A stretch of DNA of 64,000 bases from Streptomyces glaucescens (GCF_000761215.1 NZ_CP009438.1:1396501-1460500); one strand, 5' to 3'. Shown: positions 1-10,512, counted from the stretch's first letter. Made by a program: numbers and translations. The notes: generated by a model not told the origin, from the sequence alone.

Positions 1-1257
1 TATGACCGTCGTGTGCAGCGACTGGTACATGTTGAACTTCGGCATCGCGATGTAGTCCTTGAACCGGCCGGGGACCGGGTTCCATCGCGCGTGCACCGTG
101 CCGAGGGCCGCGTAGCAGTCGCGGACGGTGTCCACGAGGACGCGGATGCCCACCAGGTCGTAGATCTCCGCGAAGTCACGGCCGCGGACGATCATCTTCT
201 GGTAGACGCTGTAGTAGTGCTTCGGGCGGCCGGTGACCGTCGCCTTGATCCGGGCGGCGCGCAGGTCCTGCTGGACCTCGTCGGTCACGATCGCCAGGTA
301 CTCGTCCCGCTTGGGGGCACGCTCCGCGACCAGGCGGACGATCTCGTCGTACATCTTGGGGTAGAGGATCGCGAAGGCGAGGTCCTCCAGCTCCCACTTG
401 ATGGTGTTCATGCCCAGGCGGTGGGCGAGCGGCGCGTAGATCTCCAGGGTCTCGCGCGCCTTCTTCTCCTGCTTCTCGCGCTTGAGGTAGCGCATGGTGC
501 GCATGTTGTGCAGGCGGTCGGCGAGCTTGATGACCAGGACGCGCGGGTCCTTGGCCATGGCGACGACCATCTTGCGCACGGTCTCGGCCTGGGCGGCCTC
601 ACCGAACTTGACCTTGTCCAGCTTGGTGACGCCGTCGACGAGCAGGGCGACCACGTCGCCGAAGTCGCGGCGCAGGTCCTCCAGGCCGTACTCGGTGTCC
701 TCGACGGTGTCGTGCAGCAGGCCCGCCATCAGCGTGGCCGGATCCATGCCCAGCTCGGCGAGGATGGTGGTGACGGCGAGGGGGTGCGTGATGTAGGGGT
801 CGCCGCTCTTGCGCTTCTGGCCGCGGTGCCAGCGCTCGGCGACCTGGTAGGCCCGCTCGATCTGGCGGAGCGTCGACGTCTCGATCTTGGGGTCGTTGCT
901 CCGGACTATCCGCAGCAGCGGCTCCAGCACGGGGTTGTACGGGTTCGCGCGCTGTACACCGAGCCGGGCGAGGCGGGCGCGCACCCGGTTGGAGGAGCCG
1001 GAGCGGGCGGGCTGCGGCGGCGTGGCCGGGCGGATCGGCGGCGCGGGGCGCTCGGCGGACGGGGACCCGCCCGCCCGGCCGGGGTCCGGAGCGGGGGACG
1101 GCTTGGGGCGGGCCTGCTCGGCGGAGTCGGCGGCGGACGCGGACCGGTCGTGCCGGGCCGTCCCGCGCGGCTCGTCCTTCGCGGGCGCGGGCTCGGCCGC
1201 GGGCTCCGAGGCTCGCTCGGGCTTGGCGGCGGTCAGGTGCTGGGCCTCGTCTGGCAA
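1..1257 (-). CDS. relA: RelA/SpoT-family (p)ppGpp synthetase/hydrolase, 3' part cut by window edge
   Basis: Stringent-response enzyme that makes and degrades (p)ppGpp; cytoplasmic. 419 codons are visible and the frame is still open at base 1, so only the N-terminal half is present (actinobacterial Rel proteins usually have roughly 800 residues). After a Pro/Ala-rich leader of about 90 residues comes the HD hydrolase domain, with the H-D and E-D pairs near residues 183-188 (LLHDTVEDT). The start of the synthetase domain follows ([13 protein letters not shown], then [18 protein letters not shown] at the edge). The hydrolase residues look intact, so a bifunctional enzyme is likely. I chose the TTG at 1257 because GAGGAG lies about 5 nt upstream and the product begins MPDEAQHLT, as I recall for Streptomyces RelA. 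It lies downstream of apt on the same strand. Confidence 0.96.
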   Translation of the reverse strand, partial: MPDEAQHLTAAKPERASEPAAEPAPAKDEPRGTARHDRSASAADSAEQARPKPSPAPDPGRAGGSPSAERPAPPIRPATPPQPARSGSSNRVRARLARLGVQRANPYNPVLEPLLRIVRSNDPKIETSTLRQIERAYQVAERWHRGQKRKSGDPYITHPLAVTTILAELGMDPATLMAGLLHDTVEDTEYGLEDLRRDFGDVVALLVDGVTKLDKVKFGEAAQAETVRKMVVAMAKDPRVLVIKLADRLHNMRTMRYLKREKQEKKARETLEIYAPLAHRLGMNTIKWELEDLAFAILYPKMYDEIVRLVAERAPKRDEYLAIVTDEVQQDLRAARIKATVTGRPKHYYSVYQKMIVRGRDFAEIYDLVGIRVLVDTVRDCYAALGTVHARWNPVPGRFKDYIAMPKFNMYQSLHTTVI

Positions 1258-1376
1258 GAGGGCTCCTCGTGCGCGATCCGGGTCCCCCGGTCAGGCTCCG
1301 GATACCCCATGGTAGCGATCCTGGGCACCGGGATCGCCTTCAGGCCAAAGTGGAAGTGGCCTACCGGGCAAACGCA

Positions 1377-1411
1377 TGAGGCGGGCACCGGATTCCTCCG
1401 GGCCCGCCTCA
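1377..1411 (-). terminator. Candidate terminator between apt and relA
   Basis: A perfect 10-bp inverted repeat (TGAGGCGGGC / GCCCGCCTCA) with a 15-nt loop lies about 40 nt past the apt stop codon. There is no T run, as is usual for high-GC actinomycete hairpins. It could attenuate rather than end transcription into relA. Confidence 0.45.
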
Positions 1412-1450
1412 GCGGTGCCGTACGGCCGTCCGGCCGCCGTCGCGGTGTGC

Positions 1451-1990
1451 TCAGACGACGAGCAGCGCCTCCAGGGGCGCTCCGTCGAGGGCCGGTGCCA
1501 GGCGGCTGCGGCCGTCGAGGAACGCCAGCTCCATCAGTACGGCGACGCCCGCGACCTGGGCGCCGGCCCGGCGGATCAGCTGGAGGGAGGCCTCGGCGGT
1601 GCCGCCGGTGGCCAGCACGTCGTCGATGACCAGGACGCGGTCCTGCGTGCTCAGGTCCTCGGCGTGCACCTCGATCTCCGCCGACCCGTACTCCAGGTCG
1701 TAGGACTGGCGCAGGGTGGCGCCGGGGAGCTTGCCCGCCTTGCGGACCGGGATGAACCCGACGCCCGCGCGGACGGCCACCGGGGCGCCGAGGATGAAAC
1801 CGCGGGCCTCCAAGCCGACGATCTTGGTGGCGCCGGTGCGCTCCACGATCCCGGCCAGCGCGTCGGTGAGCGCGGTGAACGCCGCCGGGTCCGCGAGGAG
1901 CGGGGTGATGTCCTTGAACATCACCCCGGGCTCCGGGTAGTCCGCGACATCGCGGATGCGGCTGAGCAGCAGCTCCTGGATGCCGGTCAT
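1451..1990 (-). CDS. apt: Adenine phosphoribosyltransferase
   Basis: Salvages adenine to AMP using PRPP. 179 residues, normal family length. The PRPP-binding signature VLVIDDVLATGGTA is near residue 125, and the adenine-side motifs VGLEARGFILG and PVRKAGKLPG are present. The ATG at 1990 overlaps the secF stop codon by four bases (ATGA), so the gene is translationally coupled behind secDF. The adjacency of apt to relA and secDF matches the usual Streptomyces order. Nothing unusual is seen. Confidence 0.96.
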   Translation of the reverse strand: MTGIQELLLSRIRDVADYPEPGVMFKDITPLLADPAAFTALTDALAGIVERTGATKIVGLEARGFILGAPVAVRAGVGFIPVRKAGKLPGATLRQSYDLEYGSAEIEVHAEDLSTQDRVLVIDDVLATGGTAEASLQLIRRAGAQVAGVAVLMELAFLDGRSRLAPALDGAPLEALLVV

Positions 1991-3102
1991 CGGCGCTTCC
2001 CGGAGGGGCGGCCCCGGCCGCGGGTGCGGGTCCCGGACTGGTCGCGGGGACCGACGACCGCGGGCGTGGCCTCGTCGGCGTACGCCTCGTCGCCGCCGTC
2101 GCCGGTCTGCGGCTCGTCGTGGTCGCCGCCCTGCGCCCGCTTGGCCAGGACGCGCTTGCGCAGCGCCTTCATCTGCGGCTCGCGCTCCTTGAGGTCGGCG
2201 ACGAGCGGCGTGGCGATGAAGATCGAGGAGTACGCGCCGGCCGCGAGGCCGACGAAGAGCGACAGCGAGATGTCGTTCAGCATGCCGGCGCCGAGGACAC
2301 CGCCGCCGATGAACAGCAGGCCCGCCACCGGCAGCAGCGCGACGACCGTGGTGTTGACCGAGCGGACCAGGGTGCTGTTGATCGACCGGTTGGCGATGTC
2401 GCTGTAGGTCCAGCGGGTCTGCTTGGTGATGTCCCTCGTCTGCTCCTTGAGGCTGTCGAAGACGACGACCGTGTCGTAGAGCGAGTAGCCGAGGATGGTC
2501 AGCAGACCGATCACCGTGCCCGGCGTCACCTCGAAGCCGACGAGGGCGTAGATGCCGACGGTGATGGTGATGTCGTGGATCAGGGCGACGAACGCCGCGA
2601 CCGCCATGCGCCACTCGAAGGCGATCGCCAGGTAGATCACCACGAGGATCAGGAAGATGCCGAGGCCCTGCCAGGCCTTGTTGGCGATCTGGTCGCCCCA
2701 GCTCGGGCCGACCAGCTCGGCGTTGATCGACTCGGGGTCGACCTTCATGTCCTCGGCGAGGGTGTCCTTGATCTGGTCGGCCCGCTCGGTGTCGATGCCG
2801 GCGACCTGGATCCGCAGGCTGCCGTCGTCGCCGTTGCCGAGCTTCTGGACGATGGCGTCGTGGCCGGATGCCTCTTCCGCGTACTCCTCGGCCTGCGAGA
2901 CGGAGACGGAGGTCTTGCCGGTGGTGAAGACGGCGCCGCCCTGGAACTCGATGCCCATGTTCAGGCCGCGCACCGCCAGGCCGACGATGGCCGTGATGGT
3001 GATCAGTATCGAGATGCCGTACCAGATCTTGCGGTTCTTGACGAAGTCGTAGCCGACCTCGCCACGGTGCAGTCGGGCGCCGAGGTTGCCGAGCTTCGAC
3101 AT
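1987..3102 (-). CDS. secF: Protein-export membrane protein SecF
   Basis: Subunit of the SecDF-YajC complex, which uses the proton-motive force to help pull secreted proteins through SecYEG. 371 residues. It has one N-terminal membrane segment (about residues 26-46), an external domain, then five more predicted membrane segments in the C-terminal half. The conserved RND-like motif GYSLYDTVVVFDSLKE is present. The C-terminus is a charged cytoplasmic tail ending GRPSGKRR. It begins one base after the secD stop and overlaps apt by four bases, consistent with one operon. Confidence 0.96.
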   Translation of the reverse strand: MSKLGNLGARLHRGEVGYDFVKNRKIWYGISILITITAIVGLAVRGLNMGIEFQGGAVFTTGKTSVSVSQAEEYAEEASGHDAIVQKLGNGDDGSLRIQVAGIDTERADQIKDTLAEDMKVDPESINAELVGPSWGDQIANKAWQGLGIFLILVVIYLAIAFEWRMAVAAFVALIHDITITVGIYALVGFEVTPGTVIGLLTILGYSLYDTVVVFDSLKEQTRDITKQTRWTYSDIANRSINSTLVRSVNTTVVALLPVAGLLFIGGGVLGAGMLNDISLSLFVGLAAGAYSSIFIATPLVADLKEREPQMKALRKRVLAKRAQGGDHDEPQTGDGGDEAYADEATPAVVGPRDQSGTRTRGRGRPSGKRR

Positions 3103-3103
3103 C

Positions 3104-4885
3104 TCAGGCCTCCTTCGTTTCGACGGGGCCGGCGGCGGGACGGCGGGTGCGGCGCAGCGGCGGACGGGCGCCCAGGCGCTTGGGGTCGAGGCCGGACCAG
3201 GGGTGGCCGTCCGCGAAGAACCTGCGGCGGGCGAGCAGCGTCAGGAGCGGCTTGGTGAAGAAGAACACGACCACGACGTCGAGGACGGTGGTCAGACCCA
3301 GCGTGAAGGCGAAGCCCTGGACCTTGCCGACGGTGACGATGAAGAGCACCGCCGCGGCGAGGAAGGACACGAAGTCGGAGACCAGGATGGTGCGCCGGGC
3401 GCGGGGCCAGGCGCGCTCGACGGCCGGGCGCAGGGTGCGGCCCTCGCGGATCTCGTCCCGGACCCGTTCGAAGTAGACGATGAACGAGTCCGCCGTGATG
3501 CCGATGGCGACGATGGCGCCGCAGACGGCCGGCAGGTTCAGCGCGAAGCCGATGGCCGGGCCGAGCAGCGACATGATCACGTAGGTGAGGGCGGCGGAGA
3601 CCAGCAGCGAGGCGATCGCGATGAGCGCCAGGCCGCGGTAGTAGACCACCAGGTAGAGCACGACCAGGGCGAGGCCGATGGCGCCGGCGATCAGGCCGGC
3701 CTCCAGCTGCTCGCCGCCGAGCGCCGCGGTCACGGTGGTGACGCTGTCCTCCTTGAAGGTCAGCGGGAGGGCGCCGTACGACAGCATGTTGGCGAGGCCC
3801 TGGGCCTCCTGCTGGGTGAAGCTGCCGGAGATCTCGGCGTTGCCGCCGGTGATCGCCTGGTTGACGTACGGGCTGGAGACGACCTCGCCGTCCAGGACGA
3901 TGCCGAACTGGTTCTGCGGCTGGGGGTTCTGCGCCAGCTTGGCGGTGATGTCGCCGAACTTCTTGTCGCCGCCGGAGGTGAAGTCCATCTGGACCTTCCA
4001 GCCGGCGCCGCTCTGGGTGTCGTAGACGGCCTGGGCCTTCTTGACGTCGGTGCCGTCGACGGCCGCCGGGCCGAGCAGGTACTTGTACCAGACGCCCTGG
4101 ATCTCGCCGCAGCCGACCGTGGTCTCCTCGGGCTTGGCGCCCTCGCCTGCCTTGGTGCGCTGGCTCTCGTTGGAGCAGTCGAGCGTGGCGTACGCGGCCT
4201 GCGCGTCGCTGCCGGAGTCGGTGCCGCCGCCGGCGCTCGCCGACGGGGAGGGGCTGGCCGCCGGGGAGCCGGAGGCGCTGCCGGACGGGGTGGGGTCGGC
4301 CTTGAGGGCGCCGGTGACCGCGCGGCCCTGGGTGGTGGCGGAGGCGGAGGGCGTGCCGGTCGCGGAGGCGGACGGGCTCGCGCCCTCCGTGGCCTTGTCC
4401 GTGGCCTTCTCGGAGGCGGCGGCGCTCGGGGAGCCGCTCGGCGTCCCGGTGGGCGAGGGAGTGGCGGGGGCGCCGCCGGTGGGCTCGGTGGCCAGCACCG
4501 GGCGGAAGTAGAGCTTGGCGGTGGTGCCGACCTGATCCCGGGCCTGCTTGGAGTTCGTGCCCTTGGGGATGTTCACGATGATGTTGTGCGTGCCCTGCGT
4601 CTGGACTTCCGCCTCGGAGACGCCAAGACCGTTGACCCGCCGCTCCATGATGGAGACCGCGGTGTCCATGTTGGTCTTGTTGATCGCTGCCTCGTTGCCG
4701 TCCTCCGCGACGGCGCGGAGCGTGATGCTCGTGCCGCCGGCCAGGTCGATGCCGAGCCGCGGAGTGGTGTGACCGGAGGCGAACATGCCCCCGGTGAGCG
4801 CCACGATGGCGATCAGGATCAGGGCCAGCGAGCGCCCCGGCTTGCTCTGGGCGCTCGCGTTCCGGCCCCTTTTAGGTGCTGCCAC
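3104..4885 (-). CDS. secD: Protein-export membrane protein SecD
   Basis: Larger RND-type subunit of SecDF. From the GTG at 4885 it has 593 residues. There is an N-terminal membrane segment (about 18-37), the GIDLAGGTSI motif (about 45-54), a large periplasm-equivalent domain, then five membrane segments from about residue 415 (GGEQLEAGLIAGAIGLALV onward). I prefer the GTG because MAAPKRGRNASAQ is the typical Streptomyces N-terminus and a GAGGGAG sequence lies just upstream; an in-frame ATG at 4945 would add 20 residues. Residues about 136-230 form a Ser/Pro/Thr/Ala-rich linker interrupting the extracytoplasmic domain, longer than in E. coli SecD. Confidence 0.95.
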   Translation of the reverse strand: MAAPKRGRNASAQSKPGRSLALILIAIVALTGGMFASGHTTPRLGIDLAGGTSITLRAVAEDGNEAAINKTNMDTAVSIMERRVNGLGVSEAEVQTQGTHNIIVNIPKGTNSKQARDQVGTTAKLYFRPVLATEPTGGAPATPSPTGTPSGSPSAAASEKATDKATEGASPSASATGTPSASATTQGRAVTGALKADPTPSGSASGSPAASPSPSASAGGGTDSGSDAQAAYATLDCSNESQRTKAGEGAKPEETTVGCGEIQGVWYKYLLGPAAVDGTDVKKAQAVYDTQSGAGWKVQMDFTSGGDKKFGDITAKLAQNPQPQNQFGIVLDGEVVSSPYVNQAITGGNAEISGSFTQQEAQGLANMLSYGALPLTFKEDSVTTVTAALGGEQLEAGLIAGAIGLALVVLYLVVYYRGLALIAIASLLVSAALTYVIMSLLGPAIGFALNLPAVCGAIVAIGITADSFIVYFERVRDEIREGRTLRPAVERAWPRARRTILVSDFVSFLAAAVLFIVTVGKVQGFAFTLGLTTVLDVVVVFFFTKPLLTLLARRRFFADGHPWSGLDPKRLGARPPLRRTRRPAAGPVETKEA

Positions 4886-5017
4886 CTTCTCGTACTCCCT
4901 CTCGGGCCGCTTCGCGCCGGGTGGGCGTGCGGGCGGCCATGACATGGTCTCGGGATCCCGCGCGGGATGCGCGTGTCCCGGGGCAGGCGAGTCCCGCCCG
5001 CGCGCCCCGGGACATCA

Positions 5018-5494
5018 CTACTTCGCGTCGGTGTCGCCGTCGGTCTTCTTCGGCGCCTCGTCCGCGGTGTCGTCGGAGGGCTCCGCGTCCTTCTTGCCGA
5101 GGTCGACGGCCTTGTCGTCGGAGGCGGCGGCAGCGTCGGAGTCGCCGTCGGTCTCGGTGAGGGCGGAGGCGTCGTCCGGGACGAGGTCCGAGTCGGACTT
5201 CAGGTCGTGCTCGATGCCGTGGACGATGCGGTTGTACTCGTCGTCGGAGAGAACGGCACCGATCGAGTTCTTCGCGAAGAGCAGTTCGACGCCCGGCCCG
5301 GCGTCGAGGAGGACCGTGTCCTCGCTGACCTCCTTGACCGTGGCGTACATGCCCCCGATGGTGCGGACGCCGGAACCGGGCTGCATCTGGTTCCGCATCT
5401 CGATGGCCTGCTGCTGCTTCTTCTTGGCCGACCGGGTCATCAGGATCATGGCCCCGATGAGCACGATGAACGGGAGGAGGGTCACGAGACTCAC
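5018..5494 (-). CDS. yajC: Preprotein translocase accessory subunit YajC
   Basis: Small single-span membrane partner of SecDF. 158 residues: an N-terminal hydrophobic segment (about 3-20), a basic stretch (RSAKKKQQQ), and the conserved YajC core with GSGVRTIGGMYATVKEV near residues 40-56. The C-terminal third (about 105-158) is a highly acidic Asp/Ala/Lys tail of the kind seen in actinobacterial YajC. It lies about 130 nt upstream of secD on the same strand, in the expected yajC-secD-secF order. Confidence 0.93.
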   Translation of the reverse strand: MSLVTLLPFIVLIGAMILMTRSAKKKQQQAIEMRNQMQPGSGVRTIGGMYATVKEVSEDTVLLDAGPGVELLFAKNSIGAVLSDDEYNRIVHGIEHDLKSDSDLVPDDASALTETDGDSDAAAASDDKAVDLGKKDAEPSDDTADEAPKKTDGDTDAK

Positions 5495-5657
5495 GGGTCG
5501 GTACTTCCTTCACACGACCGCGATGGTGAGCGGCCTGATGGTTGGGGGTGTGCGTGCCGCCGACTTAGGCGGCATCGGCGGAGTCTAAGCGAGTCCGCGC
5601 GCATGGAACAACGCTCAGCATGGCACCGGGGTTCCTGCTCGGGCGATTCCCTCGCCG

Positions 5658-6728
5658 TCACGCCCCGAACAGGTCCTGTTGTCCGTTTCCCCCGGCCTGC
5701 GGGCGGGGCGGGGTCAGGCCGAGATGCGCCCATGCGGCCGGGGTGGCGACCCGGCCGCGGGGGGTACGGGCCAGCAGGCCTTCTCGGACCAGGAAGGGCT
5801 CGGCCACCTCCTCGACGGTCTCGCGTTCCTCCCCCACCGCGACGGCGAGCGTCGACAGGCCGACCGGCCCGCCGCCGAACAGCTTGAGCAGGGCCTCCAG
5901 GACGGCGCGGTCGAGACGGTCGAGGCCGCGGGCGTCGACCTCGTAGACCGCGAGGGCGGCCGCGGCGATCTCCCGGGTGATGACGCCGTCCGCCTTGACC
6001 TGGGCGTAGTCCCGCACCCGGCGCAGCAGGCGGTTGGCGATCCGGGGCGTGCCCCGGGAGCGGCCGGCGATCTCCGCCGCGCCGTCGGTGTCGATCTCGA
6101 CGTCGAGCAGGCTGGCGGAGCGGTGGACGACCCGCCGCAGTTCGGCCGGTTCGTAGAACTCCATGTGGGCGGTGAAGCCGAAGCGGTCGCGCAGCGGGGG
6201 CGGCAGCAGGCCCGCCCGCGTGGTGGCGCCGACCAGGGTGAACGGCGGCAGCTCCAGGGGGATGGCGGTGGCGCCCGGGCCCTTGCCGACGATGACGTCG
6301 ACGCGGAAGTCCTCCATCGCCATGTAGAGCATCTCCTCGGCGGGCCGGGACATGCGGTGGATCTCGTCGAGGAAGAGCACCTCGCCCTCCTGGAGGGAGG
6401 AGAGGATCGCCGCGAGGTCGCCGGCGTGCTGGATGGCGGGGCCGGAGGTGATGCGGATGGGGGCGCCCATCTCGGCCGCGATGATCATCGAGAGGGTGGT
6501 CTTGCCGAGGCCGGGCGCGCCGGAGAGCAGGACGTGGTCGGCGGTGGCGCCGCGCGCGCGGGCGGCGCGCAGCACCAGGTCGAGCTGCTCCCGCACCTTC
6601 TCCTGGCCGATGAACTCGCCCAGGTCCTTCGGGCGCAGGGCGGCCTCGACGGCCTGGTCCTCGCGGTCGGCGACAGGGCCCACCAGCCGCTCGCCGGCGG
6701 AGGTGTCGGTCGTGTCGTCCCAGTTCAT
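5658..6728 (-). CDS. ruvB: Holliday junction branch-migration ATPase RuvB
   Basis: AAA+ motor that drives branch migration of Holliday junctions on RuvA. 356 residues. Walker A GAPGLGKT at 70-77, Walker B LFLDEIHR around 118-125, sensor 1 region GATTRAG, arginine finger region PLRDRFG, and a C-terminal winged-helix domain ([24 protein letters not shown]). It is the last gene of ruvC-ruvA-ruvB, about 120 nt after ruvA, and is followed by yajC after a 160-nt gap. Confidence 0.97.
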   Translation of the reverse strand: MNWDDTTDTSAGERLVGPVADREDQAVEAALRPKDLGEFIGQEKVREQLDLVLRAARARGATADHVLLSGAPGLGKTTLSMIIAAEMGAPIRITSGPAIQHAGDLAAILSSLQEGEVLFLDEIHRMSRPAEEMLYMAMEDFRVDVIVGKGPGATAIPLELPPFTLVGATTRAGLLPPPLRDRFGFTAHMEFYEPAELRRVVHRSASLLDVEIDTDGAAEIAGRSRGTPRIANRLLRRVRDYAQVKADGVITREIAAAALAVYEVDARGLDRLDRAVLEALLKLFGGGPVGLSTLAVAVGEERETVEEVAEPFLVREGLLARTPRGRVATPAAWAHLGLTPPRPQAGGNGQQDLFGA

Positions 6729-6847
6729 GGAGTGTGCCTCGGGGGGGTCGCGGTCGGATGGGGCGTACGCGGGTGGGGTCGCCGCCCGCGGGGTGCTTTC
6801 CGGCCGGATCGGCGGCCGGGCGCTGTCTCGCGCGGGCGGGGCGGGCG

Positions 6848-7453
6848 TCAGCGGGCCCGGTTCAGGGTCTGCAGCGCGGCCTTCAGCAGCGGGCCGATCT
6901 GGGGCGGGCCGTCGGCGGCCTCGGCCCGCGGGGTCACCGCGGCGACGGCCTCGTCGGCCTCGCGGGTGGCGTAGCCCAGGCCGATGAGCGCGGCGTGCAG
7001 CTGGTCGCGCCAGCCGGCGGTGACCGGAGCGCCGACGGACGGCGCGCCGAGGGGTTCACCGAGCCGGTCCTTCAGCTCCAGCAGCAGCTTCTGCGCGCCC
7101 TTCTTGCCGATGCCGGGCACCGCGGTGAGCGCCTTCTCGTCGCCGGTGGAGACCGCGCGGCGCAGGGCGTCGGGGGTGTGCACCGCGAGCATGGCCTGGG
7201 CCAGGCGGGGGCCGACGCCGCTCGCGGTCTGCAGCAGTTCGAAGACCTGGCGCTCGTCGTCGTCCGCGAAGCCGTACAGCGTGAGCGAGTCCTCCCGTAC
7301 CACCAGGGAGGTGGCGAGCTTCGCGGGCCGGCCCACCCGGAGGGTGGAGAGCGTGTTCGGCGTGCACTGGACGGCCATGCCGACGCCGCCGACCTCGATC
7401 ACCGCGGCGTCCGGGGCGAGGGCGGCGACCGTGCCGCTGACGAAGGCGATCAT
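6848..7453 (-). CDS. ruvA: Holliday junction DNA-binding protein RuvA
   Basis: Tetrameric junction-binding protein that loads RuvB. 201 residues. The N-terminal OB-fold starts [12 protein letters not shown], the paired helix-hairpin-helix motifs are visible as [16 protein letters not shown] and [23 protein letters not shown], and the C-terminal three-helix domain (residues about 150-201) is the RuvB contact. Its ATG overlaps the ruvC stop by four bases (ATGA), indicating translational coupling. Confidence 0.97.
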   Translation of the reverse strand: MIAFVSGTVAALAPDAAVIEVGGVGMAVQCTPNTLSTLRVGRPAKLATSLVVREDSLTLYGFADDDERQVFELLQTASGVGPRLAQAMLAVHTPDALRRAVSTGDEKALTAVPGIGKKGAQKLLLELKDRLGEPLGAPSVGAPVTAGWRDQLHAALIGLGYATREADEAVAAVTPRAEAADGPPQIGPLLKAALQTLNRAR

Positions 7454-8016
7454 GTCGTACGGCCTTTCGTTGCGTGTGCGGTGTGCGGGGCGACCGCCTG
7501 CCGGGGGCGGCTTCGGGCGACGGCCTGCTGGAGGCGGTTCTGGGCGGGGGCGCGCCAGATGTGACAGATGGCGAGTGCGAGGGCGTCGGCCGCGTCGGCG
7601 GGCCTGGGCGGGGCGGCGAGCCGCAGCAGGCGGGTGACCATGGCGCCGACCTGGGCCTTGTCCGCGCGGCCGGTGCCGGTGACCGCGGCCTTGACCTCGC
7701 TGGGTGTGTGCAGGGCGACGGGAATGCCGCGGCGCGCGGCGCACAGCATGGCGACCGCGCTGGCCTGGGCGGTGCCCATCACGGTGCGGACGTTGTGCTG
7801 GCTGAAGACGCGCTCCACCGCCACGAACTCGGGCCGGTGCTCGTCGAGCCACTGCTCGATGCCCTGCTCGACGGCGACGAGCCGGTCCCCCAGCTCCGCG
7901 TCGGGCGGTGTGCGCACGACACCGACGCCGAGCATGGTCAGCGGTCTGCCGGGCACGCCCTCGACCACTCCGACACCGCACCGGGTCAGTCCCGGGTCCA
8001 CCCCCAGTACGCGCAC
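7450..8016 (-). CDS. ruvC: Crossover junction endodeoxyribonuclease RuvC
   Basis: Resolves Holliday junctions by paired nicking. 188 residues. The RNase-H-like catalytic carboxylates are visible: D7 (MRVLGVDPG), E68 (FVAVERVF) and the D141/D144 pair ([12 protein letters not shown]). The C-terminal 30 residues are a basic extension beyond the usual core. It heads the ruvC-ruvA-ruvB cluster, with a 126-nt gap from yebC upstream. Confidence 0.97.
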   Translation of the reverse strand: MRVLGVDPGLTRCGVGVVEGVPGRPLTMLGVGVVRTPPDAELGDRLVAVEQGIEQWLDEHRPEFVAVERVFSQHNVRTVMGTAQASAVAMLCAARRGIPVALHTPSEVKAAVTGTGRADKAQVGAMVTRLLRLAAPPRPADAADALALAICHIWRAPAQNRLQQAVARSRPRQAVAPHTAHATKGRTT

Positions 8017-8142
8017 CCGCCCCTCCTTCGCTCGCCTGTTTGTGCAGGCTATCGGGTGCCACTGACAACCCCGCGCACGGCGACGGGCCGACGGGGTGTC
8101 TCCCGTCGGCCCGTTCGGCTCGCCGTGCTGCCCGGCCCGGGG

Positions 8143-8895
8143 TCAGGCGTCGACCTTCTCCATGACCTCGTCGCTGACGTCGAAGTTGGCGAAGACGTTC
8201 TGCACGTCGTCGCTGTCCTCCAGCGCGTCGATCAGCTTGAAGATCTTCTTGGCGCCCTCCTCGTCCAGCTCGACCTGCATGGTCGGGACGAAGTTGGCCT
8301 CCGCGGAGTCGTAGTCGATCCCGGCGTCCTGGAGGGCGGTGCGGACCGCGACCAGGTCGGTGGCCTCGCTGATCACCTCGAAGTTCTCGCCGAGGTCGTT
8401 GACCTCCTCGGCGCCCGCGTCCAGGACGGCGGCGAGGACGTCGTCCTCGGTCAGCTCGCCCTTGGGCACGATGATGACGCCCTTGCGGTTGAACAGGTAC
8501 GACACCGAGCCCGGGTCGGCCATGGAGCCGCCGTTGCGGGTCATGGCGACGCGGACCTCGGAGGCGGCGCGGTTGCGGTTGTCGGTGAGGCACTCGATGA
8601 GCACCGCGACACCGTTCGGACCGTAGCCCTCGTACATGATCGTCTCGTAGTCGGCGCCACCGGCCTCCAGGCCGGCGCCGCGCTTGACCGCGGAGTCGAT
8701 GTTCTTGTTCGGGACCGACGACTTCTTCGCCTTCTGGATGGCGTCGTACAGCGTCGGGTTGCCGTCCGGGTCGGCACCGCCCATCCGGGCCGCGACCTCG
8801 ATGTTCTTGATCAGCTTCGCGAAGAGCTTGCCGCGCTTGGCGTCGATCACGGCCTTCTTGTGCTTCGTCGTGGCCCATTTAGAGTGGCCGGACAT
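8143..8895 (-). CDS. yebC: YebC/PmpR-family protein (TACO1-like)
   Basis: 250 residues starting [21 protein letters not shown], the diagnostic YebC N-terminus; the [10 protein letters not shown] and [17 protein letters not shown] motifs follow. Family members have been described as transcriptional regulators and, in more recent work, as factors that help ribosomes through difficult sequences such as proline stretches. The adjacency to ruvC is ancient and widespread. Spacing to pdxT upstream is 48 nt. Confidence 0.94.
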   Translation of the reverse strand: MSGHSKWATTKHKKAVIDAKRGKLFAKLIKNIEVAARMGGADPDGNPTLYDAIQKAKKSSVPNKNIDSAVKRGAGLEAGGADYETIMYEGYGPNGVAVLIECLTDNRNRAASEVRVAMTRNGGSMADPGSVSYLFNRKGVIIVPKGELTEDDVLAAVLDAGAEEVNDLGENFEVISEATDLVAVRTALQDAGIDYDSAEANFVPTMQVELDEEGAKKIFKLIDALEDSDDVQNVFANFDVSDEVMEKVDA

Positions 8896-8943
8896 CTGCC
8901 TGTCTCCTTCGCGTAACCCATCTCTGTACGAACGGCAGAGATC

Positions 8944-9555
8944 CTACAAGGACTCGCCCGCCCGGTACGCGCGGACCATGTCGACGAACAGGGAGTGCAC
9001 ACGGTGGTCGCCGGTCAGTTCCGGGTGGAACGACGTGGCCAGCGCGTTGCCCTGGCGGACCGCCACGATGTGACCCTCGTGCTCGGCGAGCACCTCCGTC
9101 CGCGCGCCGACGGACTCCACCCAGGGGGCCCGGATGAAGACGCCCTCCACGGGGCCGCCCTCGACGCCCCGGAGGGCGACGGCCGCCTCGAAGGACTCGT
9201 TCTGCCGCCCGAAGGCGTTGCGGCGGACGATCATGTCGATGCCGCCGATCGTCTCCTGGCCCGAGCGCGGGTCGAGGATCTTGTCGGCGAGCATGATCAT
9301 GCCCGCGCAGGTGCCGTAGACCGGCATGCCGCCTCGCACACGCGCGCGGAGGGGCTCCATCACTCCGAAGAGGACGGCCAGCTTGGAGATGGTGGTGGAC
9401 TCGCCGCCGGGCAGGACGAGGCCGTCGACCTCGGCGAGTTCCTCGGGGCGCCGGACCGGCCTGGCCACGGCGTCCGCCGCGGCCAGGGCGATCAGGTGCT
9501 CCCGTACGTCGCCCTGGAGGGCCAGGACGCCTATGACAGGGGCTTCGTTGTTCAT
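8944..9555 (-). CDS. pdxT: Pyridoxal 5'-phosphate synthase glutaminase subunit PdxT
   Basis: Glutaminase that supplies ammonia to PdxS for de novo PLP synthesis. 203 residues, class-I amidotransferase fold. The LPGGESTT motif is at 48-55, the nucleophile is C83 in YGTCAGMI, and the His-Glu pair is H177/E179 in SFHPELTGD. It lies 39 nt downstream of pdxS and the two are presumably cotranscribed, since the proteins work as one complex. Confidence 0.97.
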   Translation of the reverse strand: MNNEAPVIGVLALQGDVREHLIALAAADAVARPVRRPEELAEVDGLVLPGGESTTISKLAVLFGVMEPLRARVRGGMPVYGTCAGMIMLADKILDPRSGQETIGGIDMIVRRNAFGRQNESFEAAVALRGVEGGPVEGVFIRAPWVESVGARTEVLAEHEGHIVAVRQGNALATSFHPELTGDHRVHSLFVDMVRAYRAGESL

Positions 9556-9594
9556 CAGGTGACTACCAGCTCGCTCGACGACCGGCTCGGGTGA

Positions 9595-10512
9595 TCACCA
9601 GCCGCGGTTGGCGTAGCGCTCGGCCTCGGGGAGGGTGTCGCAGTTGATGCCGACCATGGCCTCGCCGAGGTTGCGGGAGGCGTCCGCGATGATCTTCGGA
9701 TCGTCGTAGAAGGTGGTGGCCTTCACGATGGCGGCGGCACGCTTGGCCGGGTCGCCCGACTTGAAGATGCCGGAGCCGACGAAGACGCCCTCGGCGCCCA
9801 GCTGGCGCATCAGCGCGGCGTCGGCCGGGGTGGCCACGCCGCCGGCGGAGAACAGCACCACCGGGAGCTTGCCCAGCTCGGCGACCTCCTTGACCAGCTC
9901 GTACGGGGCGCGCAGCTCCTTGGCGGCGGCGTACAGCTCGTTGTTGTCGTAGCCGCGCAGCCGGGCGATCTCGTTCTTGATCTGGCGCAGGTGGCGGACG
10001 GCCTCGACGACGTTGCCGGTGCCGGCCTCGCCCTTGGAGCGGATCATCGCGGCGCCCTCGGCGATACGGCGCAGGGCCTCGCCCAGGTTGGTGGCGCCGC
10101 AGACGAAGGGCGTGGTGAACGCCCACTTGTCGGAGTGGTTCACCTCGTCGGCCGGGGTCAGTACCTCGGACTCGTCGATGTAGTCCACACCGAGGGACTG
10201 CAGCACCTGCGCCTCGACGAAGTGGCCGATCCGCGACTTGGCCATGACCGGGATCGAGACGGCGTCGATGATGCCCTCGATCATGTCCGGGTCGGACATG
10301 CGGGCCACCCCGCCGTCCTTGCGGATGTCGGCCGGGACGCGCTCCAGGGCCATGACCGCGACGGCGCCCGCGTCCTCGGCGATCTTCGCCTGCTCCGGCG
10401 TGACGACGTCCATGATCACACCGCCCTTGAGCTGCTCGGCCATGCCGCGCTTCACGCGCGCGGTGCCGGTCTCGGGGGTCTGGGCGGAGGAGTTGGGGAG
10501 CGTGGTGGACAC
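9595..10512 (-). CDS. pdxS: Pyridoxal 5'-phosphate synthase subunit PdxS
   Basis: Makes PLP from ribose 5-phosphate, glyceraldehyde 3-phosphate and ammonia from PdxT. 305 residues from the GTG at 10512 (MSTTLPNSS), the usual Streptomyces start; an in-frame ATG at 10584 would add an unconserved stretch. Catalytic D35 ([10 protein letters not shown]) and the K92 region ([15 protein letters not shown]) are present, as is the phosphate-binding [15 protein letters not shown]. The C-terminus ERYANRGW is typical. Confidence 0.97.
   Translation of the reverse strand: MSTTLPNSSAQTPETGTARVKRGMAEQLKGGVIMDVVTPEQAKIAEDAGAVAVMALERVPADIRKDGGVARMSDPDMIEGIIDAVSIPVMAKSRIGHFVEAQVLQSLGVDYIDESEVLTPADEVNHSDKWAFTTPFVCGATNLGEALRRIAEGAAMIRSKGEAGTGNVVEAVRHLRQIKNEIARLRGYDNNELYAAAKELRAPYELVKEVAELGKLPVVLFSAGGVATPADAALMRQLGAEGVFVGSGIFKSGDPAKRAAAIVKATTFYDDPKIIADASRNLGEAMVGINCDTLPEAERYANRGW

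Noticed and set aside
3086-4942. Long plus-strand frame opposite secD (and a similar one opposite secF and relA)
   Set aside because: No ribosome-binding site or family resemblance, and SecD/SecF/RelA domains are unambiguous on the other strand.
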